Counted from the stretch's first letter, positions 21,009-32,049 are shown. The stretch is DNA of 64,000 nt from Kalaharituber pfeilii (GCA_015179045.1 WHUZ01000036.1:310001-374000); one strand, 5' to 3'. The notes: generated by a model not told the origin, from the sequence alone. Made by a program: numbers and translations.

Positions 21009-22943
21009 TCACATAACCCCGCTTGTAGCACTTGGCCATGGCAGGGTCCCTGGGCAAGCCCTCATAGCCCGGAGACAGGCTAAACTAACTCTCTACGTAC
21101 ATGGCCCCCACGCGCCGTCGCCCCCGCTCTCCTAGCTTCTAGAACTCGACCCCGCATTCTCCTACCTTCTAGAACTTGACCCCAGCGAAGAAATTCTCCA
21201 AAACGTCATACTCCTCCCCATTCTCCGCCTTTCTCTTCCAATTCTTTTCCATGTCGCCCCACCTCCCAAAGCCTTCTGGACGGTTCTTCTGGTTTCTGCA
21301 TCGGAAAGCGAGGTGCTCCCCGGTTTGCACCTCCCCGCACCTGCACTCATCCAACTCAGCCGCCCCTATCCTCTTCAACCACACTGCACACCTCCCTCTC
21401 TCCAGGCGCAAGGCAGTGAAATTGGATACTGCCATCCTATTCCACTCCATGACCTTTCCTCCTCCAAAGCCCTCCACTTCTCTCTTCTCCTTCCTCCACG
21501 CCTTCACCCTCTGGCGCACCCCACTTCCGGTGGCCACCTCCTTCCCCTGCATCACCGTCCCCTTCTTCGCCCACTCATCCGCCTTCTCATTTCCTGCGAT
21601 TCCGATGTGAGCCTTGACCCACATCAATTCCGCATCTCCTCCCTTCTTCTTCCTCCTCGCTACCGCGTTCACCACCCTTCTCACATCCTCGGTCTTTCCC
21701 TTTCCCTCCTTGCCTGCCTTCTGAATCGCCATGACAGCAGCTTCAGAATCTAAGCAAACCAGGACCGGTACCTCCTCCGGTACACTCTCCAGCGCCCTTC
21801 TCACCCCCCTCACCTCCCCGTCAAAAACCGTCGCCGTTCTCCCTACTACCTCCGCCACCACCGCTGATCTCCCCCACACCCCCGCCCCCACCTTGCTGTC
21901 CTCGACCTTGCTACCATCCGAGAACAGGACCGCCCTCCCTCTTCCGGCTTCCTCAACCGAGGTCTCCCACTCCTCCCTTCCCCCCTTCTTTCTTCCCAGC
22001 CTCACCGCGGTCTCCACCTCCACCTTCTCACACCCTCCTCCCCACGAGATCTCCTCCCCCTCCTCCGAGAACCTCGCCCACTGACCTTGCCAGCGGTCCA
22101 GCACTGCTTCATACCCATCATTCTCGACCGCCGCCCACTGCAGCCCCCAGTCTCTCCAGTTTCTCGCCTCCTCCTCTCTCTCCTCACTCCCTCCGAAGTC
22201 GCCCGTGCAAAGCTCCACCAGCTCTGACGGCGCCTCCACCTCCCGGACGATCGCTCTCGCTTGCGCGCCATCCAGGACCGTCTCCACGTCTTCCACTCCG
22301 CAAACCGCATTCACCCCTTCCACCCCGGCACCTCTCCCCCCTCCAGCTGCTCTCTTCAAAACTTGCAGCTGTAATCGCTCCATCTCCTTCCTCCACTCCT
22401 TCTGGCCCCTCCACCCGATCTCACTCCCCCACATCGCCACCGCCCTCACCATCCCTGTGTACGCCTGCCGCCAGCTCCGTGGTGACATCCCCCAGTCCCG
22501 GTTTCCCAGTCCTGAGAGTGCCCCTGCCAGCCTCCTCGCCCTACTCAACCTATTTCGCCAATGCGCACTGAAGGTCAGCTTCTCGTCGAAAATGACTCCC
22601 AGCCACTTCAGCATCTCCCCCTCCTTCTTCCACCTTTTCCCCACTCCGAAAGTTATCATCTCCCACTTCGACTCCTCCAGCGGGATCTGATCTTCTTCCG
22701 CCACCTCCGCCATTGCCACCTTTACTTTCTCCCTGAGCCGCCCCATATCCCAGTACCCGTGCCAGTCCAGGATCGTTGCTGCCAGGTCGTCGACGTACGA
22801 TGGCACTTCTACCTCCGCCCCCATCGCCACCCCCCTCAGCCTTCTCTCCATCTTCTCAATGGTGGGTGCCATGAAGATGAGGAAGATGACCGGCGACAGT
22901 GGTGACCCTTGCGGAACCCCCACGTTCGACCTGCCCCTCCCTT
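20980..22943 (-). mobile_element. 5'-truncated lineage-B LINE
   Basis: Poly(T) and the reversed lineage-B tail at 20980-21050, then 3' UTR, then an intact coding end. Exact 14-bp duplication AGCAACCTGAGCTC at 20966-20979 and 22944-22957. The paralogous site at 34305-34320 lacks the insertion. Confidence 0.92.
21169..22943 (-). CDS. Tad-like LINE ORF2 fragment: RT C-terminus, RNase H, zinc knuckle
   Basis: Reverse transcriptase/RNase H polyprotein of a Tad-type non-LTR retrotransposon, cut off at its 5' end inside the RT domain. Visible are GVPQGSPLSPVIF (RT), the catalytic VPSYVDD, a thumb region, then RNase H with FSDGSKVEDSKVGAG, a glutamate in FDGEVRGV, CLDSEAAVMA and WVKAHIGIAGNEKADEWA, the expected D-E-D-D set. 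A C-terminal CRCGEVQTGEHLAFRC knuckle follows. About 590 codons uninterrupted, so the copy is young, but with no promoter, ORF1 or endonuclease it cannot be autonomous. Confidence 0.9.
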
Positions 22944-23233
22944 AGCAACCTGAGCTCAACTTAACAATTATGGCAGGTCTCTCTCGCCAGCATTGAATTT
23001 GATAGATTGTAATAATCCAACCTGGACCCCTCGCCCAAGACCCCCCAGCCCCGGTCCTATACTGGCAATCCACATACTACATGCCAGTACTCGTACACGT
23101 GCAGCTGACCCTGACCCCCTCGCAACTCGTCATACTCCTTCTAGCACTCCGGTATATATCCCTGCACCTGTAAGCTCGCTTAAGCAACATGGCCGCCAGC
23201 ATTCCGGTCATCGCTTAACAACCCGAACCCCAA

Positions 23234-23557
23234 TCCGGTCGTGCGATCGTAGTACATGGAATTGCGGTGACAAAGAAACTCGGGAAAGTAAGAGATTGGA
23301 TGGAGAATGCGAACCCATGGATGGGAAAGATTGTTGCGGCAAGATGGTTGGTGAAGAAAGAGAGGAGGGAGGGAAAGAAGGCTAGCTCGGTTGTCATCTA
23401 CCTGGAGGGGGAGGTGGAATCGGATAGCCAAACACCAGCGAAGGTAAGGTTGTCAGGCAAGTGGTACGATTCGTGCCTGTATGACTGGGATAGAAATTCA
23501 AAGGTGGACAGAAAGGGGAAGGGGAGGGAGGTGGAGGAAATGGACTTGACGGCATAG
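23234..23557 (+). CDS. Half-LINE ORF1-like protein, C-terminal fragment
   Basis: Encodes the C-terminal domain shared with the proteins at 55449, 58545 and 49381(-): VVHGIAVTKKLGKVRDWM, ARWLVKKERREGKKASSVV and VRLSGKWYDSC. An RRM-like nucleic-acid-binding role is an inference from its position in ORF1 proteins. This copy keeps the full C-terminus (ending EEMDLTA) because it has one more G at about 23407 than the copy at 59345. The 5' part is missing, so there is no natural start. Confidence 0.7.
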   Translation, partial: SGRAIVVHGIAVTKKLGKVRDWMENANPWMGKIVAARWLVKKERREGKKASSVVIYLEGEVESDSQTPAKVRLSGKWYDSCLYDWDRNSKVDRKGKGREVEEMDLTA

Positions 23558-23820
23558 CGGGTTGTCTCATGGGTTTTATTTCCTCTATTCCCTTTTGAAT
23601 GTCGGTGTATATAGTGAGTTGTTGTTTGTTTTTAGGTGCCTGTCTCCGGGCCATAAGGACCTCGGTCCAGGGACCCCATCAGCAAAAACGAAAAAGTCGC
23701 CCCATGCGCCTGGAGCATAGGGCGCACAGGGCAAGAACTGGGGAACATGTTGCAACGCGGTCCCGTCGCGTGCGCCATGTTGCATCCTACCATACATGGA
23801 TCGCCCTGAGAAATCGGTAA

Positions 23821-24180
23821 ATGTATCTGCCAAGTCTGGAAGATCCAGCCTTGCAAGCAGTCCCCACAATGCACAGCCAAGCGGCCTTTGCGCCACTAAT
23901 TCAGCAGACTGATATGACTTGCTTTAGGAGTTCACTGGCACTGCTAACCAACTCCCTGACGTGTCCAGTCAGGGATAAAGACCTTACAGATTCATTTGCT
24001 TTTAACCTATACTCTCCTAAAGAGGGTGATTACATCCAGCGATGCCTAAAAGAATCAATCAAATATATCATACCTTCTGGAGAGATACTATGTTCTCTTG
24101 AAGGCCCATTTTATCCTATAATCCCTATAGCGAAGCTTACTAATTATGATCGCTGGTACCTGTTACATTGGAATTCATAA
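23821..24180 (+). CDS. Unassigned open frame in the TIR element
   Basis: A 119-codon frame (start codon not ATG-certain) with non-repetitive composition, containing QRCLKESIKYIIPSGE and ending YLLHWNS. It sits near the left end of the TIR element. I recognise no domain. It could be a fragment of captured host or transposase sequence, or chance. Confidence 0.3.
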   Translation: MYLPSLEDPALQAVPTMHSQAAFAPLIQQTDMTCFRSSLALLTNSLTCPVRDKDLTDSFAFNLYSPKEGDYIQRCLKESIKYIIPSGEILCSLEGPFYPIIPIAKLTNYDRWYLLHWNS

Positions 24181-24293
24181 TGAGAGGTAACTTCGTTTAT
24201 TTAATCTATTATTATCTTAAAAACCCATAAACCAATCCTGGCACATACAATAAAATAACTAAAACTTCTACTGAAAATACAAGTATATAGAAG

Positions 24294-24350
24294 AGCCCTG
24301 CCATGCCCAACAGCTGCAAGCGCAGGTACTGTATGTAATATAGTAAAAGA
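24294..24350 (+). mobile_element. Degenerate lineage-B tail
   Basis: GCCCTGCCATGCCCAACAGC followed by TGCAAGCGCAGG and an A-rich tract resembles the lineage-B tail with about six changes. No clear duplication. Confidence 0.45.
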
Positions 24351-24414
24351 AAACAGTATAGCAATCACTAAGAGGAGAAAAGAAGCATGACGGCTCTTGC
24401 TTATTATCTTGCTA

Positions 24415-25310
24415 TAACCTATTAGATTTAGCTTATTCTGCTACATCTCGTGCCATGAGAGAAATGAGTCATACCTGTTAAATTGAGCTTATTCTATTAT
24501 ATCTTGTGCCGTCAAGAGAGGCTTATCATACCTGTTAATTAAGGTCATTCTGCCTCATCTTGCGATATGGAAATGTGCCTCATCTTGCGATATGGAAATG
24601 TGCCTCATCTTGCGATATGGAAATGGTCCTGCTCTTCTTATAGATTGAGCCCATATCTAGCCATTGATGGAGATCTGTCATAACTGTTAGATTCAGCCCA
24701 TTCTGCCTCATCTCGTATTGTTGAGAGGGGTCTACAATACCTGTCAAATTTAGCTTATCATGTCTCATCTCTCACTACCGAAAGAGCCTGTCATACTTTG
24801 TCAGTAGAGCTCATACTACTATATCTTTCGCTATCGTGAAGGGTCCACCATACCTGTGAAATTGAGCTCATGATAGTCTGTATTGTTGAAGGCTGCCATC
24901 CTGTCAGATTGCTTTGCTTCGATTCATGCCTATACCAGATGCAATTCGGACGTGATTTTGTTGTTGCCATATCTCGCGTAGTTGAGTGGGACCTAGCATA
25001 CCTGTTAAGTTGAGCTCATGTTGGTATATTTCGCGTGGTTGAGTGGGACCTAGCATACCTGTTCAGTTGAGCTCATGTTAGTCTATTTCGCGTGGTTGAG
25101 TGGGATCTAGCATACCTATTAAGTTGAGCTCATGTTTCCATATCTTATACCATCAAAGAATGCGATCCTGTTAGGTTAAGCTGCTGCCATATTTCATACT
25201 GTCAGGTAGAACGCGTTATACTTGTTAGATTCAGCTCATTCTGCCATATTTCACGCTGTTTAAGAGAGCCTGCCATACCTACAAAATATGCTGTAATATT
25301 CGCGTCAACA
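24415..25310 (+). repeat. ~57-bp satellite array, forward, with local higher-order copies
   Basis: Diverged satellite units. A 30-bp unit around CTCATCTTGCGATATGGAAA is repeated three times at 24556-24626, and a block with GGTTGAGTGGGACCTAGCAT three times at 24975-25110. Confidence 0.75.
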
Positions 25311-25359
25311 AATACAATCTCTATGCATTAGCATATTACACATGTCTGCTAGTAGCGTG

Positions 25360-26800
25360 GTTGTAGCTGAACTTGATGTCAGAGTAGGAGATAATCCTGG
25401 CAGTATTAACCGGCAACCTGGAAGTGTACTGATCAACAGCTTATCATCCTACATTGGGTTGCCAGCCGACCTGTGTGATAACAACCAGCGGCTGTAGTGG
25501 CCGGCCCAATGAGCGGCCTAACGCGCAGCCTAATGAGCAGCCCAACGCGCGGCCTGATGAACTGAATTCAATAACGGCAGATTTTGGGCACACCAGCATG
25601 TGGTTCGTTCCAAATCAGCAATGTCCTAATAGGGCAGCTCAGGCATACTTATCTGAAGATAGTGAGCAGATTGGGTCAATTAAGCGTATCGAGCATATGG
25701 AGTACGGGTATGAGATATAGAGAGTAGAGAATATTGGGCATATTGAGCCTGTTCAGCATATTGGGCATGAATTCCTGACCCAGACTGGGAATTGACCACT
25801 TTCGCAGTGCACATGAGATGTAGAGAGTATTAAGCACATTGAGCACGCCAGGAGGTGCAGAGAACATTAAGCATATTGACTACATGCATGAGGTATAGAA
25901 AGTATTTAGTGTATTGAGCGCACGCATGAGATATTGAACATATTAAGTATATTGAGTATTCACTGCGTGCATGAGATATTGAGCGGAAATGAAATCGGCA
26001 TGCTGAAGGTGATATGTACGAATTATGGGGCTACGAAAGGGCCTCACGCCGACCTAATGCTGAAGACGATATATACGAATTAAGGGCCCCACGCCGACTG
26101 CCAGCGTCGGTGTTACGGAGGGGTAAACGCAGAGAGTTACCATCCGCCAGGCCAAAAAGACACTTGACTAGCGATACTCGCTAGTCTTTTGCGTAGCTCA
26201 TATAGTACACATTTATGCGATCGCGGCGCCTTTCCGGCTATCGCATGTCACTTGCGCATATGCGCATCCACCGACTGCCCACCCTACGGTTGCGGTGAAC
26301 CCGTAACAGTCGGAGCGCAGGTCAATTATTGTAATTGCATTGTGGATGCCCAAATGCGCCGAGACATAATGATCATTGATCAAAGGTTCACTTGTGGCAT
26401 CAGGATACGACAGGGTGTAAGATCTAGTGTCAGAGCGCTGGGGTATACAGGGTGCAATGCGGAAGGCGGATTGCATCAGGGCGCTGGGTAGGTACGTCCG
26501 GATGCAACCTTTTTTTGGTGATGGATGCCCTCTTAGGGCACTGCTTAATTGAGATAAAGTTTACACTGATTGTAACCGGATCTGGACAACTTGTAGGAGC
26601 TGCTCATTACGCTGCTCATTAGGCCGCCGCTTATTGGGCCGGCCACTGCAGCCGGTAGTTATTACATGCAAGTCGGCTGGCAATCCACCATAGGATAATG
26701 TGCTGTTGGTCAATACACTTCAATTCCAGATTGCCGGTATTTCTGACGTCAAGTTCCGTTGCAACTAGGTTGCCCTCAAACATGTGCGACGTGCCAACGC
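25360..26800. repeat. Internal inverted repeat with ~1-kb loop
   Basis: 25360-25560 pairs with 26580-26800 in reverse (GTTGCCAGCCGAC against GTCGGCTGGCAA; GTGGCCGGCCCAAT against ATTGGGCCGGCCAC). The loop holds about 40-bp repeats of the GCATATTGAGC / GCATGAGATAT type (25680-25990, also at 20540-20640 and 42300-42350) and the third copy of the CAGGCCAAAAAGACACTTG repeat at 26136-26310. Confidence 0.65.
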
Positions 26801-26859
26801 GCTGAGAACGTATTGTTGACGCGAAGCTTGCACCACATTTACATGTATGGCTGGTCTCT

Positions 26860-27290
26860 CTCGATGGCGTGACATGTGGCAATATGAGACCTGTTGATAG
26901 GTATGGCAAACCCCTCCCAATAGCGCGAGATATGGCAATATGCACTCAATTCAACAGGTATGACAGGTTCTCCCATGATGGCACCAGATATGGCAACAGG
27001 GGCTCAACCTGACAGGCATGATAGAACTACCTCGATGGCGTGAGATGTGGCAACATGAGCTCAACTTAACAGCTATAATAGGTCTACCTCGGTGGCGCAA
27101 GATATAGCAACATGAGCTGAATTTGACAGGTATGGCAGGCCTCTCTGGACGGTGCAACATATGGCAAAATGAGCTGAATTTCAGATGTATGGCAGGCCCC
27201 TCTGATATATGGCAAAATAAGCTATATTGACAGATATGGCAGCGCTCTGTTGCAGCGAGATGTGGCAAAAGGGGCTATATTACATGAAGC
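26860..27290 (-). repeat. ~57-bp satellite array, reverse orientation
   Basis: The same satellite on the opposite strand: AATGAGCTGAATTTGACAGG and GTATGGCAGGCC in series. Confidence 0.75.
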
Positions 27291-27589
27291 TGGAGCGGTA
27301 CGGTGACCGATGATGGTATGGCATGATAGGATAATGAAGGGGCACCTGGATATAGATCACAATAGCTAGAAATACATAATCAGTTGTCAAACAAGGCATA
27401 CTATCTGCAGTACTTGCTATTGTGAAAATGTATTATCATGAAATGCTTAGCTACAGGCTTCTTCAGTGTCTATAAGTGGTTGATGCTGTGACAGTACATG
27501 GCACACTTATCAGTTGCGCAGAGACGTAATAGAGGCATCTGGAAACTGCCTGGGTGTAAATAACCTTAGTTAGTGCGTCTGGTTATGAT

Positions 27590-27785
27590 CAACAGATAGC
27601 ATGCATCCAGGGTGCATAGGACGTTACAATAAATAGATGAGGTGCATTCAGGGCGCACAGAGCCTTAGTTACTGCGCCAGGGTGTAATGAATAGATGACG
27701 TGCATCCAGGGCGCACAGAGCCTTGTTTAGTGCGCCAGGTTACAATGAGTAGATGACGTGCATCCAGGGCGCTCAAGGCGCTTGG
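27590..27785. repeat. ~62-bp subterminal tandem repeat
   Basis: Three to four copies of a unit with GTGCATCCAGGGCGCACAGA, GCCTTAGTTA and GCGCCAGG, just inside the right end of the TIR element. Subterminal repeats are common transposase-binding arrays in DNA transposons; that role is inferred. Confidence 0.65.
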
Positions 27786-28428
27786 GGGTATTCACATCCC
27801 CGGGTGCTTCAGGGCGATTTTCCGTTTTTGCTGATGCCTGCCATGGCGAACAGCTGCAAGCGGGGTTATGTGAAAATAAAAAAAACCCGAACCCGAGAAC
27901 CTGCTAGAAGAACCCGGATCCCCAGAACCTGCCGGAAAGCCGTAGAACCTGCCGGAAAGCCCTAGAACCTGCTGGAAGACTCCGGAATCCACTAGCGACA
28001 GGTATCGCCGAGCTCATTCCCGGATATTCCTGACGCTTCTACCTGGTTCCAGTCATTTCCTTGGCCTTCCATGTACCTCCAGTCGTTTCCTTGGTTTTCC
28101 ATGTACTTCCAGCCGTTTCCTCGGTTTTCCATGTACTTCTTTTGTTTGTTTGCTCGTTTGCTTGTTTGCTTGGATTTGCCACCGAGAGCTTTCTATAAAG
28201 AGGCCCTCCCCCCTCCTCCATCTTGCCTCTCCACGCAACAACTTGTATTCTACCCAAGTTGTGTATTTAGCTTTCAAATACATCTACCTCTCGGTATCAC
28301 ATAGCTCCGACCGCCTCTGCCTCTGCCTCTGCCTCTGCCTCTGCTGTGAAATTGCCCCGGCGCCTGCCGCCCGTCCTGTACCTGGATCCTGTACCCTGAC
28401 CTGACCCAGACCGATTTATTACATAGAT

Positions 28429-29412
28429 ATGACAGGTCCGGCCTGATAGCATGAGATGTGGCAGAATGAATTGAATTTAAGAGATATGGGAGGTCCGGCC
28501 CCACGGCCTCAGGTGAAGAAGAATGAACTCAATTTTACAGGTATAGCAGGCCCCACCTACCGCCATGAGATGAGCTAGAGTGAGCTGAATTTGACAGGCA
28601 TAGAAGGCCCAACCTAACAACGGCGTGAGAAAGTTGACAGGTATGGCCCGCCCACGAGATGAGGCAGAATAAGCTAAATTTGGCACGTATAGCCGGCCTG
28701 ACATAACAGCGCGAGATCAGGCACCATGAGCTGAATTTGACAGGTATGGCGGGCCTAACCTGCCGGCACGAGATGCTGCAGAATGAGCTAAACTCGACAC
28801 AGGTTTGGCAGGCCCTATTCGACGACGTGATTTTTTTTTTTTTTTTTTTTTTTTTATATCAATACTCGCTTGCCGCCCTGGGGGCTATGGCGAGGGTTTA
28901 TTACAAACAAAAACCAAAAAAGTCAGATAGCTACATGTATTGCCCGCGGAATCCATACATGATGCGGGTGGAGAGTCCACACTGAGAGTCGTGTGCCGGA
29001 GATGAGTCAAAATGAGCTGAATTTCACACGAATTGCAGGCCCTATTCAACGGCGTGAGGTGAGCCAGAACGAGCTGAATTTTACACGAATTGCAGGCCGG
29101 GCCGTCGGCACGAGATAATGCAGAATGAGCTGAATTTGACACATATAGCTGGCCCGACATGACGGTGCAAGATGTGGTAGAATGAGCTGAATTTGACAGG
29201 TATGGCCGGCCCGAGCCTACAATGCAAATGAGATAAGTTTGAGACGTATGGCATGCCCAAGGTACGAGATGGGATGAGGTAGAGTGAGCTGAATTTCAGA
29301 TGTATGGCATGCCTGAACCGACACACGAGAAGATACGGAATGAGCTGAATTTGATAGATGTGGCAGAACGAGCTGAGCTAGAATCAGCTGAATTTGACAG
29401 GTATGATAGGGC
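28429..29412 (-). repeat. ~57-bp satellite, reverse, inner left arm
   Basis: Satellite units in reverse orientation, interrupted by the lineage-A insertion at 28829. Their order matches, unit by unit, the forward array at 31575-34265, which shows arm duplication and not independent arrays. Confidence 0.8.
28829..28982 (-). mobile_element. Short lineage-A retroposon with 3' UTR
   Basis: Poly(T), reversed tail (CCGCCCTGGGGGCTATGGCG), then UTR with TTGCCCGCGG and GATGCGGG as in the element at 48252. It is absent from the matching place in the right arm (about 32993). The duplication is poorly conserved. Confidence 0.7.
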
Positions 29413-29429
29413 CCACTCGATGCAGTGTT

Positions 29430-29745
29430 CCCAACCGGCCAGGCTGCCAAAACGGCTGCCAACACGGCTACCGAAAGGGCTACTGAAAAGGCTGCTGAAA
29501 TGGGTACTAAAATAGATCATGAAATGGCAGCCGGAATGGCAGCCGGAATGACAGCCGGAATGGCAGCCGGAATGGCAGCCGGAATGGCCGCTGAAATGGC
29601 TCCTGAAAAGGCTACCGAAATGGGTGATGAAATGGCACCTGAAATGGCCGCTGAAACGGCTACTGAAATGGCTACTGAAATGGCTGCTGAAACTGCTACT
29701 GAAATGGCTGCTAAAATGGCTATCGAAATGGCTACTGAAATGGCT
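29430..29745 (+). repeat. 12-bp tandem array (GCTGCTGAAATG-like)
   Basis: About 25 imperfect 12-mers, drifting between GCAGCCGGAATG, GCTGCTGAAATG and GCTACTGAAATG. All three forward frames are largely open for trivial reasons. It lies at the centre of the inverted duplication. Confidence 0.85.
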
Positions 29746-29751
29746 AGGGCC

Positions 29752-30009
29752 GGGCATGCCTGTCAAATTCAGCTCATTCCATCTCATCTTGCACCATCGG
29801 GTCGGGCCAGCTATACATGTCAAATTCAGCTCAGGCCGTCAAGTCGTGCATGCAATTCGTGTAAAATTGAGCTCATTCTACCTCACCTCACGCCGTCGGC
29901 TCGGATCTGCCATACCTGTCAAATTGAATTCATTTTACCTCATCTCACGCTGTCCAGCCGCACCTGCTATACCTGTCAAATTCAGCTCATTCTACGCCAT
30001 CTCGTTGGG
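29752..30009 (+). repeat. ~57-bp satellite array in the spacer
   Basis: Forward units between the 12-bp array and the foldback element, continuing at 30571-30586 and 31552-31574 after two insertions. Confidence 0.75.
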
Positions 30010-30017
30010 CCTGCAAT

Positions 30018-30562
30018 CAATGAATCCAAGAGGCCGTGATCTGCATTGGACTGATACCGCCTGGACCGGCCTGATCAACATGAATCAGGCCAACCAGGGC
30101 GGTCCAGGCCAATCAGGCCGGTCCTGACCATTCAGGCCGGCCCAGGCCAACCAGGCCGGCCCAGGCCAACCAGGCCGGCCCAGCCCAATCAGGCCGGCCC
30201 AACCCAATCAGGCCGGCCCAAGCCAATCAGGCCGGCCCAACCCAGTCAGGTCGGCCCAAGCCAATCAGGCCGGCCCAGGCCCACCAGGCCGGTCCTGGCC
30301 ATTCAGGCAGGTTGAAGCCAATTAAACGAATCACTCCACAGCTATCCAGGTGAATTGAGGCCAGCATTTACCAGATTGTTTGAGTATTTAAATGGCCTGG
30401 ACCGGCCTGGTTGGCCTGATTGTTTCAGGCCGCCTGGGCCGGTCCAGGCGGCCCTCACAGCCTGGCCTGAACAAGCAGGGCAGGCCAGGCCCAGAATTTC
30501 ACGGCCCAGGCCAGTCCAGGCCTCCGGTTGGCCTGGCCTGGCCTGGCCTGTTGGATTCATTT
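30018..30562. mobile_element. Foldback (hAT-like MITE) element of GGCC-rich subrepeats
   Basis: Left end CAATGAATCCAAGAGGCC and right end (reverse complement) AAATGAATCCAACAGGCC match at 16 of 18 positions. They are flanked by an exact 8-bp duplication CCTGCAAT (30010-30017 and 30563-30570), the size made by hAT transposases. Removing the element restores a normal satellite unit. The left arm is a tandem of ~19-bp units around AATCAGGCCGGCCCAACCC (30070-30300); the right arm holds inverted GGCCTGG units (30390-30550). About 545 bp, no coding capacity. Confidence 0.8.
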
Positions 30563-30586
30563 CCTGCAATACCTGTCAAATTCAGC

Positions 30587-31539
30587 GACATATAGACGAT
30601 GTTACGGATGAGGGGTGGGTTCCAGTATACACAGACGGGAGCATGAGGGAGGAGAAGGCGGGAGCGGGGATGTTTTGGGGGGGATTTCGACATCGATATA
30701 TCTAAGGGAGGATGCCACAGTGAATGATGCGGAACTGATGGCGATCAGTGAGGAGATGGAGAGAGTGGAAGGGGAGCTATTGATCATAACGGACTCCAGA
30801 TACGCAATCCAGAGGATGACGGCGGTCTCAAGGGGGGAACTCGCTCACGACGGGGCGACGAGGCGGCTCAGGGAAGCCTGGGTCCTGGGAAAAGAGGATT
30901 CTGAGAGGAGACTGGGACATAGCGGCATTATGGGTTAAGGCGCATAGGGGGATTTCCGGCAACGAGAGGGCTGACAAGGCAGCGAGAACGGGTACCGCTT
31001 TGCAGTACAAGTCGGAGATGGTGACAGAGGCCGGATTGAGACAGAGGGGGAGGAGAGAGAGAGCAGAGGAGAGGAACCGGTTGGGATTGACATACAAGCC
31101 GCTAGAGAGGTGCGGCAATGGGATAGGACGGTTGGCGGGCCTCCTGGGGGGCAAGGGGCTGAGGGCCTGGAGGTGGCATTTAGGCGAAGGGGACGGTCCA
31201 GAGTGCAGGTGGTGCGGAGAAGAGGAAGAGACGACGAGACACTTGCTAGTGGAGTGTAGGGTATGGAGGCGGCGGTGGCCAGGAGGGGAGGAGCATATCA
31301 GGAGACCACGGGGAAAGGAGGGGGAGGGGGACCCGCTGAGGGTGATGATAGACATGTTGGGGGAGTGAGTCCAGAACGCGGAGAATTTTTCCTGTCATGT
31401 AGTAGAGGGGACGACAAGGGGAGGGCTACCTTACTCAATCATTCTGTTCTATTTTCCTTCATTATGTATCTAGGACATCGCCATAGCCCATAGGGCGGCA
31501 AGCGATTAATGATATAAAAAAAAAAAAAAAAAAAAAAAA
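30587..31539 (+). mobile_element. 5'-truncated lineage-A LINE (copy with frameshift)
   Basis: Starts at the RNase H domain and ends with the lineage-A tail and a 25-A tract. Exact 12-bp duplication GTCAAATTCAGC at 30575-30586 and 31540-31551, inside satellite. Confidence 0.9.
30596..31368 (+). pseudogene. LINE RNase H / zinc-knuckle region, frame-disrupted
   Basis: Encodes VTDEGWVPVYTDGSM, then DAELMAISEEMERVE and IITDSRYAI (RNase H), with at least one shift at about 30690 and another near 30880-30930 before AHRGISGNERADKAA. The C-terminal part is open to the stop: LTYKPLERCG, ECRWCGEEEETTRHLLVECR, ending MIDMLGE. It parallels 33131-33902 closely. No functional product expected. Confidence 0.8.
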
Positions 31540-31969
31540 GTCAAATTCAGCTTATTCTTCCTCATCTCACGCCATCCAGTGGGCCCTGCTATACCTGTCA
31601 AATTCAGCTGATTCTACCTCAGCTCGTTCTGCCACATCTATCAAATTCAGCTCATTCCGCATCTTCTCGTGCCTCGGCTCAGGCATGCCATGCATCTCAG
31701 ATTCAGCTCACTTTACCGCATCCCATCTTGTGCCTCGGGCATGCCATACGTCTCAAATTCAGCTCATTCTACCTCATCCCATCTCGTACCTCGGGCATCC
31801 CATACTCATCTCATATTTGCACCGTAGGCTCGGGCCAGCCATACCTGTCAAATTCAGCTCATTCTACCGCATCTCGCACCGTCAGCCCCGGTGGGCCATA
31901 TATGTCAAACTCAGCTCATTCTACCGCATCTTGCACCGTTGTGGCGGGCTAGCTATATGTGTCAAATTC

Positions 31970-32012
31970 TGTAATAATCGCCATAGCCCTTTGGGCGGCA
32001 TGCGATTAATGA

Positions 32013-32049
<37 letters not shown>

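Larger units (their letters stand above)
23677..27836. mobile_element. 4.2-kb element with 27-bp TIRs, rich in inverted satellite
   Basis: Terminal inverted repeats CATCAGCAAAAACG(G)AAAA..TCGCCC at 23677 and, reversed, at 27836. It splits the 3' UTR of a half-LINE (the uninterrupted sequence is at 59620-59640); the flanking overlap is only about CC, so the TSD is 2-3 bp or lost. Inside, forward satellite (24415-25310) and reverse satellite (26860-27290) flank matching inverted segments 25360-25560 and 26580-26800, so much of the element could fold back. No transposase is recognised; an unassigned frame lies at 23821-24180. Confidence 0.65.
23231..27884 (+). mobile_element. 5'-truncated half-LINE (ORF1-only) nested in the LTR
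   Basis: Starts CAATCCGGTCGTGCGATCG and matches 59169-59689 of the full-length element at 58306. It ends with the lineage-B tail and poly(A) at 27837-27884. Duplication ACCCGAACCC at 23221-23230 and 27885-27894. Its 3' UTR is split by the TIR element at 23677-27836. Confidence 0.85.
23008..28423 (+). mobile_element. Solo LTR (copy 2) split by nested insertions
   Basis: Left part 23008-23230 (TGTAATAATCCAACCTGG on) and right part 27885-28423 (ending GACCGATTTATTACA). Exact 5-bp duplication TAGAT at 23003-23007 and 28424-28428, which also matches the uninterrupted satellite on the opposite arm (GATATGGCAGG reversed near 34250). The interruption is a retroposon that itself contains a TIR element. 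Confidence 0.9.
20830..29412. repeat. Left arm of a large inverted duplication
   Basis: Excluding later insertions (20980-22957 and 23008-28428), the sequence 20830-29412 is the reverse complement of 31575-42310 without its insertions. Landmarks: GCCACTCGTCGTAGGTACTG (20857) pairs with 42268-42292; CTGAAGTGCCAAGTAGTCC (20948) with 34320-34340; GTTGACAGGTATGGCCCGCC (28633) with 34088-34105; GATGTGGCAGAACGAGCTGA (29357) with 31623-31642. The spacer is 29413-31574. Confidence 0.85.

Noticed and set aside
29425..30039. Met/Ala/Glu-rich 204-codon frame
   Set aside because: Produced by the 12-bp tandem array and satellite; no constraint visible.
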